Below, one piece after another: positions 7,603 to 20,480 of a stretch of DNA of 64,000 bases. Position numbers and translations under genes: made by a program. Numbering within the stretch: position 1 is the first letter of the stretch; every line of letters begins with the position of its first letter. The stretch is from Luidia sarsii (taxonomy: Eukaryota; Echinodermata; Asteroidea; Paxillosida; Luidiidae): positions 12,966,716 through 13,030,715 of the forward strand of contig OX465111.1 of the NCBI GenBank assembly GCA_949987565.1. Reading direction: 5' to 3'. Under the pieces are notes generated by a model. It saw only the letters and a program-made list of their open reading frames with translations, searched no databases and was not told where the DNA came from.

Positions 7603-10130
7603 TTCGATTTTAGAAATCTTAACACTTGGAGATTGGTTATTCCAAGGGCTCTTGGCATGCCAAAAATTACTCTTGTCAACCAAATATTAAATGAGATACA
7701 ACTTACAAAGTGTATTTGTTTCTGTCCAGGCAAACTCCACCGTCTGTTATCTGCGGGTCTACACACACACAAGCCCTCTCGTCAATACAGGGTAGGTCAC
7801 TTTGCTTGATGATAAAATCGTCCAAACTTGTTCGATTTCAAAAATCTTAACACTTGGAGATTGGTTATTCCAAGGGCTCTTGGCATGCCAAAAATTACTC
7901 TTGTCAACCAAATATTAAATGAGATAGAACTTACAAAGTGTATTTGTTTCTGTCTAGGCAAACTCCACCGTCTGTTATCTGCGGGTCTACACACACACAA
8001 GCCCTCTCGTCAATACAGGGTAGGTCACTTTGCTTGATGATAAAATCGTCCAAACTTGTTCGATTTCAGAAATCTTAACACTCGGAGATAGCTTATTCCA
8101 AGGACTCTTAGCATGCCAAAATTTACTCTTGTCAACCAAATATTAAATGAGATATAACTTACAAAGTGTATTTTTCTGTCCAGGCACACTCCACCGTCTG
8201 TTATCTGCGGGTCTACACAAACACAAGCCCTCTCGTCAATACAGGGTAGGTCACTTTGCTTGATGATAAAATCGTCCAAACTTGTTCGATTTCAAAAATC
8301 TTAACACTCGGAGATAGCTTATTCCAAGGGCTTTGTGCATGCCAAGATTTAGCTTCGTCAACAAAATATTAACTGAAATAATGACAAGGGAAGGTCACAC
8401 TGAACATTCTAAGGTTGGTGATCATCCTGCCAGACCTGTTAGGTCATCCTCCCAGACCTGTTTTTGTTATTCTCTCAGAGTAGGTTACTTTGCCTAATGA
8501 TAAAATCGTCCAAACATGTTCGATTTTAGAAATCTTAACACTTGGAGATTGGTTATTCCAAGGGCTCTTGGCATGCCAAAAATTACTCTTGTCAACCAAA
8601 TATTAAATGAGATAGAACTTAAAAAGTGTATTTGTTTCTGTCCAGGCAAACTCCACCGTCTGTTATCTGCGGGTCTACACACACACAAGCCCTCTCGTCA
8701 ATACAGGGTAGGTCACTTTGCTTGATGATAAAATCGTCCAAACTTGTTCGATTTCAAAAATCTTAACACTCGGAGATAGCTTATTCCAAGGGCTTTGAGC
8801 ATGCCAAGATTTAGCTTCGTCAACAAAATATTAACTGAAATAATGACAAGGGAAGGTCACACTGAACATTCTAAGGTTGGTGATCATCCTGCCAGACCTG
8901 TTAGGTCATCCTCCCAGACCTGTTTTTGTTATTCTCTCAGAGTAGGTTACTTTGCCTAATAATAAAATCGTCCAAACATGTTCGATTTTAGAAATCTTAA
9001 CACTTGGAGATTGGTTATTCCAAGGGCTCTTGGCATGCCAAAAATTACTCTTGTCAACCAAATATTAAATGAGATATAACTTACAAAGTGTATTTTTCTG
9101 TCCAGGCACACTCCACCGTCTGTTATCTGCGGGTCTACACACACACAAGCCCTCTCGTCAATACATGGTAGGTCACTTTGCTTGATGATAAAATCGTCCA
9201 AACTTGTTCGATTTCAAAAATCTTAACACTCGGAGATAGCTTATTCCAAGGGCTTTGAGCATGCCAAGATTTAGCTTCGTCAACAAAATATTAACTGAAA
9301 TAATGACAAGGGAAGGTCACACTGAACATTCTAAGGTTGGTGATCATCCTGCCAGACCTGTTAGGTCATCCTCCCAGACCTGTTTTTGTTATTCTCTCAG
9401 AGTAGGTTACTTTGCGTAATGATAAAATCGTCCAAACATGTTCGATTTTAGAAATCTTAACACTTGGAGATTGGTTATTCCAAGGGCTCTTGGCATGCCA
9501 AAAATTACTCTTGTCAACCAAATATTAAATGAGATAGAACTTACAAAGTGTATTTGTTTCTGTCCAGGCAAACTCCACCGTCTGTTATCTGCGGGTCTAC
9601 ACACACACAAGCCCTCTCGTCAATACAGGGTAGGTCACTTTGCTTGATGATAAAATCGTCCAAACTTGTTCGATTTCAAAAATCTTAACACTCGGAGATA
9701 GCTTATTCCAAGGGCTTTGAGCATGCCAAGATTTAGCTTCGTCAACAAAATATTAACTGAAATAATGACAAGGGAAGGTCACACTGAACATTCAAAGGTT
9801 GGTGATCATCCTGCCAGACCTGTTAGGTCATCCTCCCAGACCTGTTTTTGTTATTCTCTCAGAGTAGGTTACTTTGCCTAATGATAAAATCGTCCAAACA
9901 TTTTCGATTTTAGAAATCTTAACACTTGGAGATTGGTTATTCCAAGGGCTCTTGGCATGCCAAAAATTACTCTTGTCAACCAAATATTAAATGAGATAGA
10001 ACTTACAAAGTGTATTTGTATCTGTCCAGGCAAACTCCACCGTCTGTTATCTGCGGTTCTACACACACACAAGCCCTCTCGTCAATACATGGTAGGTCAC
10101 TTTGCTTGATGATAAAATCGTCCAAACTTG
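7369..10130. repeat. 1840-bp HOR family, copy 1, expanded to 2762 bp
   Basis: The basic unit of this region is B Af At Ac, B Af, B Aa (eight monomers, 1840 bp). This copy has two extra dimers, B-Ad and B-Af, between the B-Af and B-Aa pairs, adding 460 + 462 bp. Its first B (7369) is also the last monomer of the preceding 3.7 kb block, so the two HOR families merge there. Af 8519 has a private CTTAAAAAG. Confidence 0.9.
7831..8058. repeat. Subtype At, 228 bp: A monomer with B-like extreme 5' end
   Basis: At always follows another A. Its first ~22 bases are B-like (TTCGATTTCAAAAATC) and the rest is Af-like from CACTTGGAGATTGG onward, usually with TCTGTCTAGG where Af has TCTGTCCAGG. I infer an unequal crossover in the first ~22 bp of a B and the following A, deleting one 234-bp monomer. 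Starts: 7831, 10593, 12433, 14733, 16573, 19563, 20253, 21629, 24853, 25543, 30613, 36825, 40965, 50397, 56147. The copy at 40965 has TCCAGG. Copies 30613, 36825 and 40965 share CCAAGTGCTC and CTGCAGGTC; 50397 has TTTGCAGG and 56147 has CTGCAGG. Confidence 0.92.
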
Positions 10131-11970
10131 TTCGATTTCAGAAATCTTAACACTCGGAGATAGCTTATTCCAAGGGCTTTGTGCATGCCAAGATTTAGCT
10201 TCGTCAACAAAACATTAACTGAAATAATGACAAGGGAAGGTCACACTGAACATTCTAAGGTTGGTGATCATCCTGCCAGACCTGTTAGGTCATCCTCCCA
10301 GACCTGTTTTTGTTATTCTCTCAGAGTAGGTTACTTTGCCTAATGATAAAATCGTCCAAACATGTTCGATTTTAGAAATCTTAACACTTGGAGATTGGTT
10401 ATTCCAAGGGCTCTTGGCATGCCAAAAATTACTCTTGTCAACCAAATATTAAATGAGATAAAACTTACAAAGTGTATTTGTTTCTGTCCAGGCAAACTCC
10501 ACCGTCTGTTATCTGCGGGTCTACACACACACAAGCCCTCTCGTCAATACAGGGTAGGTCACTTTGCTTGATGATAAAATCGTCCAAACTTGTTCGATTT
10601 CAAAAATCTTAACACTTGGAGATTGGTTATTCCAAGGGCTCTTGGCATGCCAAAAATTACTCTTGTCAACCAAATATTAAATGAGATAGAACTTACAAAG
10701 TGTATTTGTTTCTGTCTAGGCAAACTCCACCGTCTGTTATCTGCGGGTCTACACACACACAAGCCCTCTCGTCAATACAGGGTAGGTCACTTTGCTTGAT
10801 GATAAAATCGTCCAAACTTGTTCGATTTCAGAAATCTTAACACTCGGAGATAGCTTATTCCAAGGACTCTTAGCATGCCAAAATTTACTCTTGTCAACCA
10901 AATATTAAATGAGATATAACTTACAAAGTGTATTTTTCTGTCCAGGCACACTCCACCGTCTGTTATCTGCGGGTCTACACAAACACAAGCCCTCTCGTCA
11001 ATACAGGGTAGGTCACTTTGCTTGATGATAAAATCGTCCAAACTTGTTCGATTTCAAAAATCTTAACACTCGGAGATAGCTTATTCCAAGGGCTTTGTGC
11101 ATGCCAAGATTTAGCTTCGTCAACAAAATATTAACTGAAATAATGACAAGGGAAGGTCACACTGAACATTCTAAGGTTGGTGATCATCCTGCCAGACCTG
11201 TTAGGTCATCCTCCCAGACCTGTTTTTGTTATTCTCTCAGAGTAGGTTACTTTGCCTAATGATAAAATCGTCCAAACATGTTCGATTTTAGAAATCTTAA
11301 CACTTGGAGATTGGTTATTCCAAGGGCTCTTGGCATGCCAAAAATTACTCTTGTCAACCAAATATTAAATGAGATAGAACTTACAAAGTGTATTTGTTTC
11401 TGTCCAGGCAAACTCCACCGTCTGTTATCTGCGGGTCTACACACACACAAGCCCTCTCGTCAATACAGGGTAGGTCACTTTGCTTGATGATAAAATCGTC
11501 CAAACTTGTTCGATTTCAAAAATCTTAACACTCGGAGATAGCTTATTCCAAGGGCTTTGAGCATGCCAAGATTTAGCTTCGTCAACAAAATATTAACTGA
11601 AATAATGACAAGGGAAGGTCACACTGAACATTCTAAGGTTGGTGATCATCCTGCCAGACCTGTTAGGTCATCCTCCCAGACCTGTTTTTGTTATTCTCTC
11701 AGAGTAGGTTACTTTGCCTAATGATAAAATCGTCCAAACATTTTCGATTTTAGAAATCTTAACACTTGGAGATTGGTTATTCCAAGGGCTCTTGGCATGC
11801 CAAAAATTACTCTTGTCAACCAAATATTAAATGAGATAGAACTTACAAAGTGTATTTGTATCTGTCCAGGCAAACTCCACCGTCTGTTATCTGCGGTTCT
11901 ACACACACACAAGCCCTCTCGTCAATACATGGTAGGTCACTTTGCTTGATGATAAAATCGTCCAAACTTG
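10131..11970. repeat. 1840-bp HOR, copy 2
   Basis: Order: B, Af (10365, with GATAAAAC), At 10593, Ac 10821, B, Af 11281, B, Aa 11743. This is the plain eight-monomer form. The Aa has the CATTTTCG and ACATGG markers. Confidence 0.92.
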
Positions 11971-14270
11971 TTCGATTTCAGAAATCTTAACACTCGGAGA
12001 TAGCTTATTCCAAGGGCTTTGTGCATGCCAAGATTTAGCTTCGTCAACAAAATATTAACTGAAATAATGACAAGGGAAGGTCACACTGAACATTCTAAGG
12101 TTGGTGATCATCCTGCCAGACCTGTTAGGTCATCCACCCAGACCTGTTTTTGTTATTCTCTCAGAGTAGGTTACTTTGCCTAATGATAAAATCGTCCAAA
12201 CATGTTCGATTTTAGAAATCTTAACACTTGGAGATTGGTTATTCCAAGGGCTCTTGGCATGCCAAAAATTACTCTTGTCAACCAAATATTAAATGAGATA
12301 CAACTTACAAAGTGTATTTGTTTCTGTCCAGGCAAACTCCACCGTCTGTTATCTGCGGGTCTACACACACACAAGCCCTCTCGTCAATACAGGGTAGGTC
12401 ACTTTGCTTGATGATAAAATCGTCCAAACTTGTTCGATTTCAAAAATCTTAACACTTGGAGATTGGTTATTCCAAGGGCTCTTGGCATGCCAAAAATTAC
12501 TCTTGTCAACCAAATATTAAATGAGATAGAACTTACAAAGTGTATTTGTTTCTGTCTAGGCAAACTCCACCGTCTGTTATCTGCGGGTCTACACACACAC
12601 AAGCCCTCTCGTCAATACAGGGTAGGTCACTTTGCTTGATGATAAAATCGTCCAAACTTGTTCGATTTCAGAAATCTTAACACTCGGAGATAGCTTATTC
12701 CAAGGACTCTTAGCATGCCAAAATTTACTCTTGTCAACCAAATATTAAATGAGATATAACTTACAAAGTGTTTTTTTCTGTCCAGGCACACTCCACCGTC
12801 TGTTATCTGCGGGTCTACACAAACACAAGCCCTCTCGTCAATACAGGGTAGGTCACTTTGCTTGATGATAAAATCGTCCAAACTTGTTCGATTTCAAAAA
12901 TCTTAACACTCGGAGATAGCTTATTCCAAGGGCTTTGTGCATGCCAAGATTTAGCTTCGTCAACAAAATATTAACTGAAATAATGACAAGGGAAGGTCAC
13001 ACTGAACATTCTAAGGTTGGTGATCATCCTGCCAGACCTGTTAGGTCATCCTCCCAGACCTGTTTTTGTTATTCTCTCAGAGTAGGTTACTTTGCCTAAT
13101 GATAAAATCGTCCAAACATGTTCGATTTTAGAAATCTTAACACTTGGAGATTGGTTATTCCAAGGGCTCTTGGCATGCCAAAAATTACTCTTGTCAACCA
13201 AATATTAAATGAGATAGAACTTACAAAGTGTATTTGTTTCTGTCCAGGCAAACTCCACCGTCTGTTATCTGCGGGTCTACACAAACACAAGCCCTCTCGT
13301 CAATACAGGGTAGGTCACTTTGCTTGATGATAAAATCGTCCAAACTTGTTCGATTTCAAAAATCTTAACACTCGGAGATAGCTTATTCCAAGGGCTTTGT
13401 GCATGCCAAGATTTAGCTTCGTCAACAAAATATTAACTGAAATAATGACAAGGGAAGGTCACACTGAACATTCTAAGGTTGGTGATCATCCTGCCAGACC
13501 TGTTAGGTCATCCTCCCAGACCTGTTTTTGTTATTCTCTCAGAGTAGGTTACTTTGCCTAATAATAAAATCGTCCAAACATTTTCGATTTTAGAAATCTT
13601 AACACTTGGAGATTGGTTATTCCAAGGGCTCTTGGCATGCCAAAAATTACTCTTGTCAACCAAATATTAAATGAGATATAACTTACAAAGTGTATTTTTC
13701 TGTCCAGGCACACTCCACCGTCTGTTATCTGCGGGTCTACACACACACAAGCCCTCTCGTCAATACATGGTAGGTCACTTTGCTTGATGATAAAATCGTC
13801 CAAACTTGTTCGATTTCAAAAATCTTAACACTCGGAGATAGCTTATTCCAAGGGCTTTGAGCATGCCAAGATTTAGCTTCGTCAACAAAATATTAACTGA
13901 AATAATGACAAGGGAAGGTCACACTGAACATTTAAAGGTTGGTGATCATCCTGCCAGACCTGTTAGGTCATCCTCCCAGACCTGTTTTTGTTATTCTCTC
14001 AGAGTAGGTTACTTTGCCTAATGATAAAATCGTCCAAACATTTTCGATTTTAGAAATCTTAACACTTGGAGATTGGTTATTCCAAGGGCTCTTGGCATGC
14101 CAAAAATTACTCTTGTCAACCAAATATTAAATGAGATAGAACTTACAAAGTGTATTTGTATCTGTCCAGGCAAACTCCACCGTCTGTTATCTGCGGTTCT
14201 ACACACACACAAGCCCTCTCGTCAATACATGGTAGGTCACTTTGCTTGATGATAAAATCGTCCAAACTTG
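11971..14270. repeat. 1840-bp HOR family, copy 3, with B-Ad insert (2300 bp)
   Basis: Order: B Af At Ac, B Af, B Ad, B Aa. The B-Ad dimer at 13349-13808 accounts for the extra 460 bp. Private or rare changes: CATCCACCC in B 11971 (also in B copies at 31991, 42343 and 57525), GTGTTTTTTTC in Ac 12661, ACAAACAC in Af 13121, and CATTTAAAGG in B 13809. Ad 13583 is preceded by CATT, as Aa usually is at this place. Confidence 0.92.
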
Positions 14271-16110
14271 TTCGATTTCAGAAATCTTAACACTCGGAGA
14301 TAGCTTATTCCAAGGGCTTTGTGCATGCCAAGATTTAGCTTCGTCAACAAAACATTAACTGAAATAATGACAAGGGAAGGTCACACTGAACATTCTAAGG
14401 TTGGTGATCATCCTGCCAGACCTGTTAGGTCATCCTCCCAGACCTGTTTTTGTTATTCTCTCAGAGTAGGTTACTTTGCCTAATGATAAAATCGTCCAAA
14501 CATGTTCGATTTTAGAAATCTTAACACTTGGAGATTGGTTATTCCAAGGGCTCTTGGCATGCCAAAAATTACTCTTGTCAACCAAATATTAAATGAGATA
14601 CAACTTACAAAGTGTATTTGTTTCTGTCCAGGCAAACTCCACCGTCTGTTATCTGCGGGTCTACACACACACAAGCCCTCTCGTCAATACAGGGTAGGTC
14701 ACTTTGCTTGATGATAAAATCGTCCAAACTTGTTCGATTTCAAAAATCTTAACACTTGGAGATTGGTTATTCCAAGGGCTCTTGGCATGCCAAAAATTAC
14801 TCTTGTCAACCAAATATTAAATGAGATAGAACTTACAAAGTGTATTTGTTTCTGTCTAGGCAAACTCCACCGTCTGTTATCTGCGGGTCTACACACACAC
14901 AAGCCCTCTCGTCAATACAGGGTAGGTCACTTTGCTTGATGATAAAATCGTCCAAACTTGTTCGATTTCAGAAATCTTAACACTCGGAGATAGCTTATTC
15001 CAAGGACTCTTAGCATGCCAAAATTTACTCTTGTCAACCAAATATTAAATGAGATATAACTTACAAAGTGTATTTTTCTGTCCAGGCACACTCCACCGTC
15101 TGTTATCTGCGGGTCTACACAAACACAAGCCCTCTCGTTAATACAGGGTAGGTCACTTTGCTTGATGATAAAATCGTCCAAACTTGTTCGATTTCAAAAA
15201 TCTTAACACTCGGAGATAGCTTATTCCAAGGGCTTTGTGCATGCCAAGATTTAGCTTCGTCAACAAAATATTAACTGAAATAATGACAAGGGAAGGTCAC
15301 ACTGAACATTCTAAGGTTGGTGATCATCCTGCCAGACCTGTTAGGTCATCCTCCCAGACCTGTTTTTGTTATTCTCTCAGAGTAGGTTACTTTGCCTAAT
15401 GATAAAATCGTCCAAACATGTTCGATTTTAGAAATCTTAACACTTGGAGATTGGTTATTCCAAGGGCTCTTGGCATGCCAAAAATTACTCTTGTCAACCA
15501 AATATTAAATGAGATAGAACTTACAAAGTGTATTTGTTTCTGTCCAGGCAAACTCCACCGTCTGTTATCTGCGGGTCTACACACACACAAGCCCTCTCGT
15601 CAATACAGGGTAGGTCACTTTGCTTGATGATAAAATCGTCCAAACTTGTTCGATTTCAAAAATCTTAACACTCGGAGATAGCTTATTCCAAGGGCTTTGA
15701 GCATGCCAAGATTTAGCTTCGTCAACAAAATATTAACTGAAATAATGACAAGGGAAGGTCACACTGAACATTCTAAGGTTGGTGATCATCCTGCCAGACC
15801 TGTTAGGTCATCCTCCCAGACCTGTTTTTGTTATTCTCTCAGAGTAGGTTACTTTGCCTAATGATAAAATCGTCCAAACATTTTCGATTTTAGAAATCTT
15901 AACACTTGGAGATTGGTTATTCCAAGGGCTCTTGGCATGCCAAAAATTACTCTTGTCAACCAAATATTAAATGAGATAGAACTTACAAAGTGTATTTGTA
16001 TCTGTCCAGGCAAACTCCACCGTCTGTTATCTGCGGTTCTACACACACACAAGCCCTCTCGTCAATACATGGTAGGTCACTTTGCTTGATGATAAAATCG
16101 TCCAAACTTG
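14271..16110. repeat. 1840-bp HOR, copy 4
   Basis: Order: B Af At Ac, B Af, B Aa, the same as copy 2. B 14271 has AAACATTAAC. Ac 14961 has a private CTCGTTAATAC. Confidence 0.92.
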
Positions 16111-17488
16111 TTCGATTTCAGAAATCTTAACACTCGGAGATAGCTTATTCCAAGGGCTTTGTGCATGCCAAGATTTAGCTTCGTCAACAAAATATTAACT
16201 GAAATAATGACAAGGGAAGGTCACACTGAACATTCTAAGGTTGGTGATCATCCTGCCAGACCTGTTAGGTCATCCTCCCAGACCTGTTTTTGTTATTCTC
16301 TCAGAGTAGGTTACTTTGCCTAATGATAAAATCGTCCAAACATGTTCGATTTTAGAAATCTTAACACTTGGAGATTGGTTATTCCAAGGGCTCTTGGCAT
16401 GCCAAAAATTACTCTTGTCAACCAAATATTAAATGAGATACAACTTACAAAGTGTATTTGTTTCTGTCCAGGCAAACTCCACCGTCTGTTATCTGCGGGT
16501 CTACACACACACAAGCCCTCTCGTCAATACAGGGTAGGTCACTTTGCTTGATGATAAAATCGTCCAAACTTGTTCGATTTCAAAAATCTTAACACTTGGA
16601 GATTGGTTATTCCAAGGGCTCTTGGCATGCCAAAAATTACTCTTGTCAACCAAATATTAAATGAGATAGAACTTACAAAGTGTATTTGTTTCTGTCTAGG
16701 CAAACTCCACCGTCTGTTATCTGCGGGTCTACACACACACAAGCCCTCTCGTCAATACAGGGTAGGTCACTTTGCTTGATGATAAAATCGTCCAAACTTG
16801 TTCGATTTCAGAAATCTTAACACTCGGAGATAGCTTATTCCAAGGACTCTTAGCATGCCAAAATTTACTCTTGTCAACCAAATATTAAATGCGATAGAAC
16901 TTACAAAGTGTATTTTTCTGTCCAGGCACACTCCACCGTCTGTTATCTGCGGGTCTACACACACACAAGCCCTCTCGTCAATACAGGGTAGGTCACTTTG
17001 CTTGATGATAAAATCGTCCAAACTTGTTCGATTTCAAAAATCTTAACACTCGGAGATAGCTTATTCCAAGGGCTTTGTGCATGCCAAGATTTAGCTTCGT
17101 CAACAAAATATTAACTGAAATAATGACAAGGGAAGGTCACACTGAACATTCAAAGGTTGGTGATCATCCTGCCAGACCTGTTAGGTCATCCTCCCAGACC
17201 TGTTTTTGTTATTCTCTCAGAGTAGGTTACTTTGCCTAATGATAAAATCGTCCAAACATGTTCGATTTTAGAAATCTTAACACTTTGAGATTGGTTATTC
17301 CAAGGGCTCTTGGCATGCCAAAAATTACTCTTGTCAACCAAATATTAAATGAGATAGAACTTACAAAGTGTATTTGTATCTGTCCAGGCAAACTCCACCG
17401 TCTGTTATCTGCGGTTCTACACACACACAAGCCCTCTCGTCAATACAGGGTAGGTCACTTTGCTTGATGATAAAATCGTCCAAACTTG
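16111..17488. repeat. 1840-bp HOR, partial copy 5 (B Af At Ac B Aa)
   Basis: The copy starts like the others but the B-Af pair is missing, and its last Aa (17261) has ACTTTGAGATTGG rather than ACTTGGAGATTGG. Ac 16801 has GCGATAGAAC and an uninterrupted AC run. This marks the right limit of the regular 1840-bp domain. Confidence 0.88.
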
Positions 17489-19100
17489 TTCGATTTCAGA
17501 AATCTTAACACTCGGAGATAGCTTATTCCAAGGGCTTTGTGCATGCCAAGATTTAGCTTCGTCAACAAAATATTAACTGAAATAATGACAAGGGAAGGTC
17601 ACACTGAACATTCTAAGGTTGGTGATCATCCTGCCAGACCTGTTAGGTCATCCTCCCAGACCTGTTTTTGTTATTCTCTCAGAGTAGGTTACTTTGCCTA
17701 ATGATAAAATCGTCCAAACATGTTCGATTTTAGAAATGTTAACACTTGGAGATTGGTTATTCCAAGGACTCTTAGCATGCCAAAAGTTACTCTTGTCAAC
17801 CAAATATTAAATGAGATAGAACTTACAAAGTGTATTTTTCTGTCCAGGCACACTCCACCGTCTGTTATCTGCGGGTCTACACAAACACAAGCCCTCTCGT
17901 CAATACAGGGTAGGTCACTTTGCTTGATGATAAAATCGTCCAAACTTGTTCGATTTCAGAAATCTTAACACTCGGAGATAGCTTATTCCAAGGACTCTTA
18001 GCATGCCAAAATTTACTCTTGTCAACCAAATATTAAATGAGATATAACTTACAAAGTGTATTTTTCTTTCCAGTCACACTCAACCGTCTGTTATCTGCGG
18101 GGCTACACACACACACAAGCCCTCTCGTCAATACAGGGCAGGTCACTTTGCTTGATGATAAAATCGTCCAAACATGTTCGATTTCAAAAATCTTAACACT
18201 CGGAGATAGCTTATTCCAAGGGCTTTGTGCATGCTAAGATTTAGCTTCGTCAACAAAATATTAACTGAAATAATGACAAGGGAAGGTCACACTGAACATT
18301 CAAAGGTTGGTGATCATGCTGCCAGACCTGTTAGGTCATCCTCCCAGACCTGTTTTTGTTATTCTCTCAGAGTAGGTTACTTTGCCTAATGATAAAATCG
18401 TCCAAACATGTTCGATTTTAGAAATCTTAACACTTGGAGATTGGTTATTCCAAGGGCTCTTGGCATGCCAAAAATTACTCTTGTCACCCAAATATTAAAT
18501 GAGATAGAACTTACAAAGTGTATTTGTATCTGTCCAGGCAAACTCCACCGTCTGTTATCTGCGGTTCTACACACACACAAGCCCTCTCGTCAATACAGGG
18601 TAGGTCACTTTGCTTGATGATAAAATCGTCCAAACTTGTTCGATTTCAAAAATCTTAACACTCGGAGATAGCTTATTCCAAGGGCTTTGTGCATGCCAAG
18701 ATTTAGCTTCGTCAACAAAATATTAACTGAAATAATGACAAGGGAAGGTCACACTGAACATTCTAAGGTTGGTGATCATCCTGCCAGACCTGTTAGGTCA
18801 TCCTCCCAGACCTGTTTTTGTTATTCTCTCAGAGTAGGTTACTTTGCCTAATGATAAAATCGTCCAAACATGTTCGATTTTAGAAATCTTAACACTTGGA
18901 GATTGGTTATTCCAAGGGCTCTTGGCATGCCAAAAATTACTCTTGTCAACCAAATATTAAATGAGATAGAACTTACAAAGTGTATTTGTTTCTGTCCAGG
19001 CAAACTCCACCGTCTGTTATCTGCGGGTCTACACACACACAAGCCCTCTCGTCAATACAGGGTAGGTCACTTTGCTTGATGATAAAATCGTCCAAACTTG
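17489..19100. repeat. Transition segment: B Av A3, B Aa, B Af
   Basis: First appearance of Av (17723) and A3 (17949). Later B-A3 pairs at 23005, 26919 and 28765 lack the Av. Aa 18411 has a private TTGTCACCC. B 18177 has CATGCTGCC in place of CATCCTGCC, a marker seen again at 27381, 42805, 47865, 51549, 57987, 60513, 63041 and 63503. Confidence 0.88.
17723..17948. repeat. Subtype Av, 226 bp
   Basis: Av follows B and opens TTCGATTTTAGAAAT. It has GGACTCTTAGCATGCC and an altered ACTCTTGTC context (AAAGTTACTC or AAAGTGACTC), then an Ac-like middle (ATTTTTCTGTCCAGGCACAC). Copies: 17723, 32687, 48099, 50171, 51783, 55921, 58221, 63737. GTTAACAC replaces CTTAACAC at 17723, 50171, 55921 and 63737. 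GTGACTC is at 32687, 51783 and 58221. CAAGCTCTCTCG replaces CAAGCCCTCTCG at 32687, 48099, 51783 and 58221. The copy at 63737 has TTCCACGG and GCATGCCCAAATTT. Confidence 0.88.
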
Positions 19101-20480
19101 TTCGATTTCAGAAATCTTAACACTCGGAGATAGCTTATTCCAAGGGCTTTGAGCATGCCAAGATTTAGCTTCGTCAACAAAATATTAACTGAAATAATGA
19201 CAAGGGAAGGTCACACTGAACATTCTAAGGTTGGTGATCATCCTGCCAGACCTGTTAGGTCATCCTCCCAGACCTGTTTTTGTTATTCTCTCAGAGTAGG
19301 TTACTTTGCCTAATGATAAAATCGTCCAAACATGTTCGATTTTAGAAATCTTAACACTTGGAGATTGGTTATTCCAAGGGCTCTTGGCATGCCAAAAATT
19401 ACTCTTGTCAACCAAATATTAAATGAGATACAACTTACAAAGTGTATTTGTTTCTGTCCAGGCAAACTCCACCGTCTGTTATCTGCGGGTCTACACACAC
19501 ACAAGCCCTCTCGTCAATACAGGGTAGGTCACTTTGCTTGATGATAAAATCGTCCAAACTTGTTCGATTTCAAAAATCTTAACACTTGGAGATTGGTTAT
19601 TCCAAGGGCTCTTGGCATGCCAAAAATTACTCTTGTCAACCAAATATTAAATGAGATAGAACTTACAAAGTGTATTTGTTTCTGTCTAGGCAAACTCCAC
19701 CGTCTGTTATCTGCGGGTCTACACACACACAAGCCCTCTCGTCAATACAGGGTAGGTCACTTTGCTTGATGATAAAATCGTCCAAACTTGTTCGATTTCA
19801 GAAATCTTAACACTCGGAGATAGCTTATTCCAAGGGCTTTGAGCATGCCAAGATTTAGCTTCGTCAACAAAATATTAACTGAAATAATGACAAGGGAAGG
19901 TCACACTGAACATTCTAAGGTTGGTGATCATCCTGCCAGACCTGTTAGGTCATCCTCCCAGACCTGTTTTTGTTATTCTCTCAGAGTAGGTTACTTTGCC
20001 TAATGATAAAATCGTCCAAACATGTTCGATTTTAGAAATCTTAACACTTGGAGATTGGTTATTCCAAGGGCTCTTGGCATGCCAAAAATTACTCTTGTCA
20101 ACCAAATATTAAATGAGATACAACTTACAAAGTGTATTTGTTTCTGTCCAGGCAAACTCCACCGTCTGTTATCTGCGGGTCTACACACACACAAGCCCTC
20201 TCGTCAATACAGGGTAGGTCACTTTGCTTGATGATAAAATCGTCCAAACTTGTTCGATTTCAAAAATCTTAACACTTGGAGATTGGTTATTCCAAGGGCT
20301 CTTGGCATGCCAAAAATTACTCTTGTCAACCAAATATTAAATGAGATAGAACTTACAAAGTGTATTTGTTTCTGTCTAGGCAAACTCCACCGTCTGTTAT
20401 CTGCGGGTCTACACACACACAAGCCCTCTCGTCAATACAGGGTAGGTCACTTTGCTTGATGATAAAATCGTCCAAACTTG
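19101..20480. repeat. 690-bp tandem duplication (B Af At, two copies)
   Basis: Copies 19101-19790 and 19791-20480. Both B copies have GAGCATGCC and are preceded by the same At/Af-type end. Both Af have GATACAAC and both At have TCTGTCTAGG. I saw no difference between the copies by eye. The second copy continues into Ac. Confidence 0.9.
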
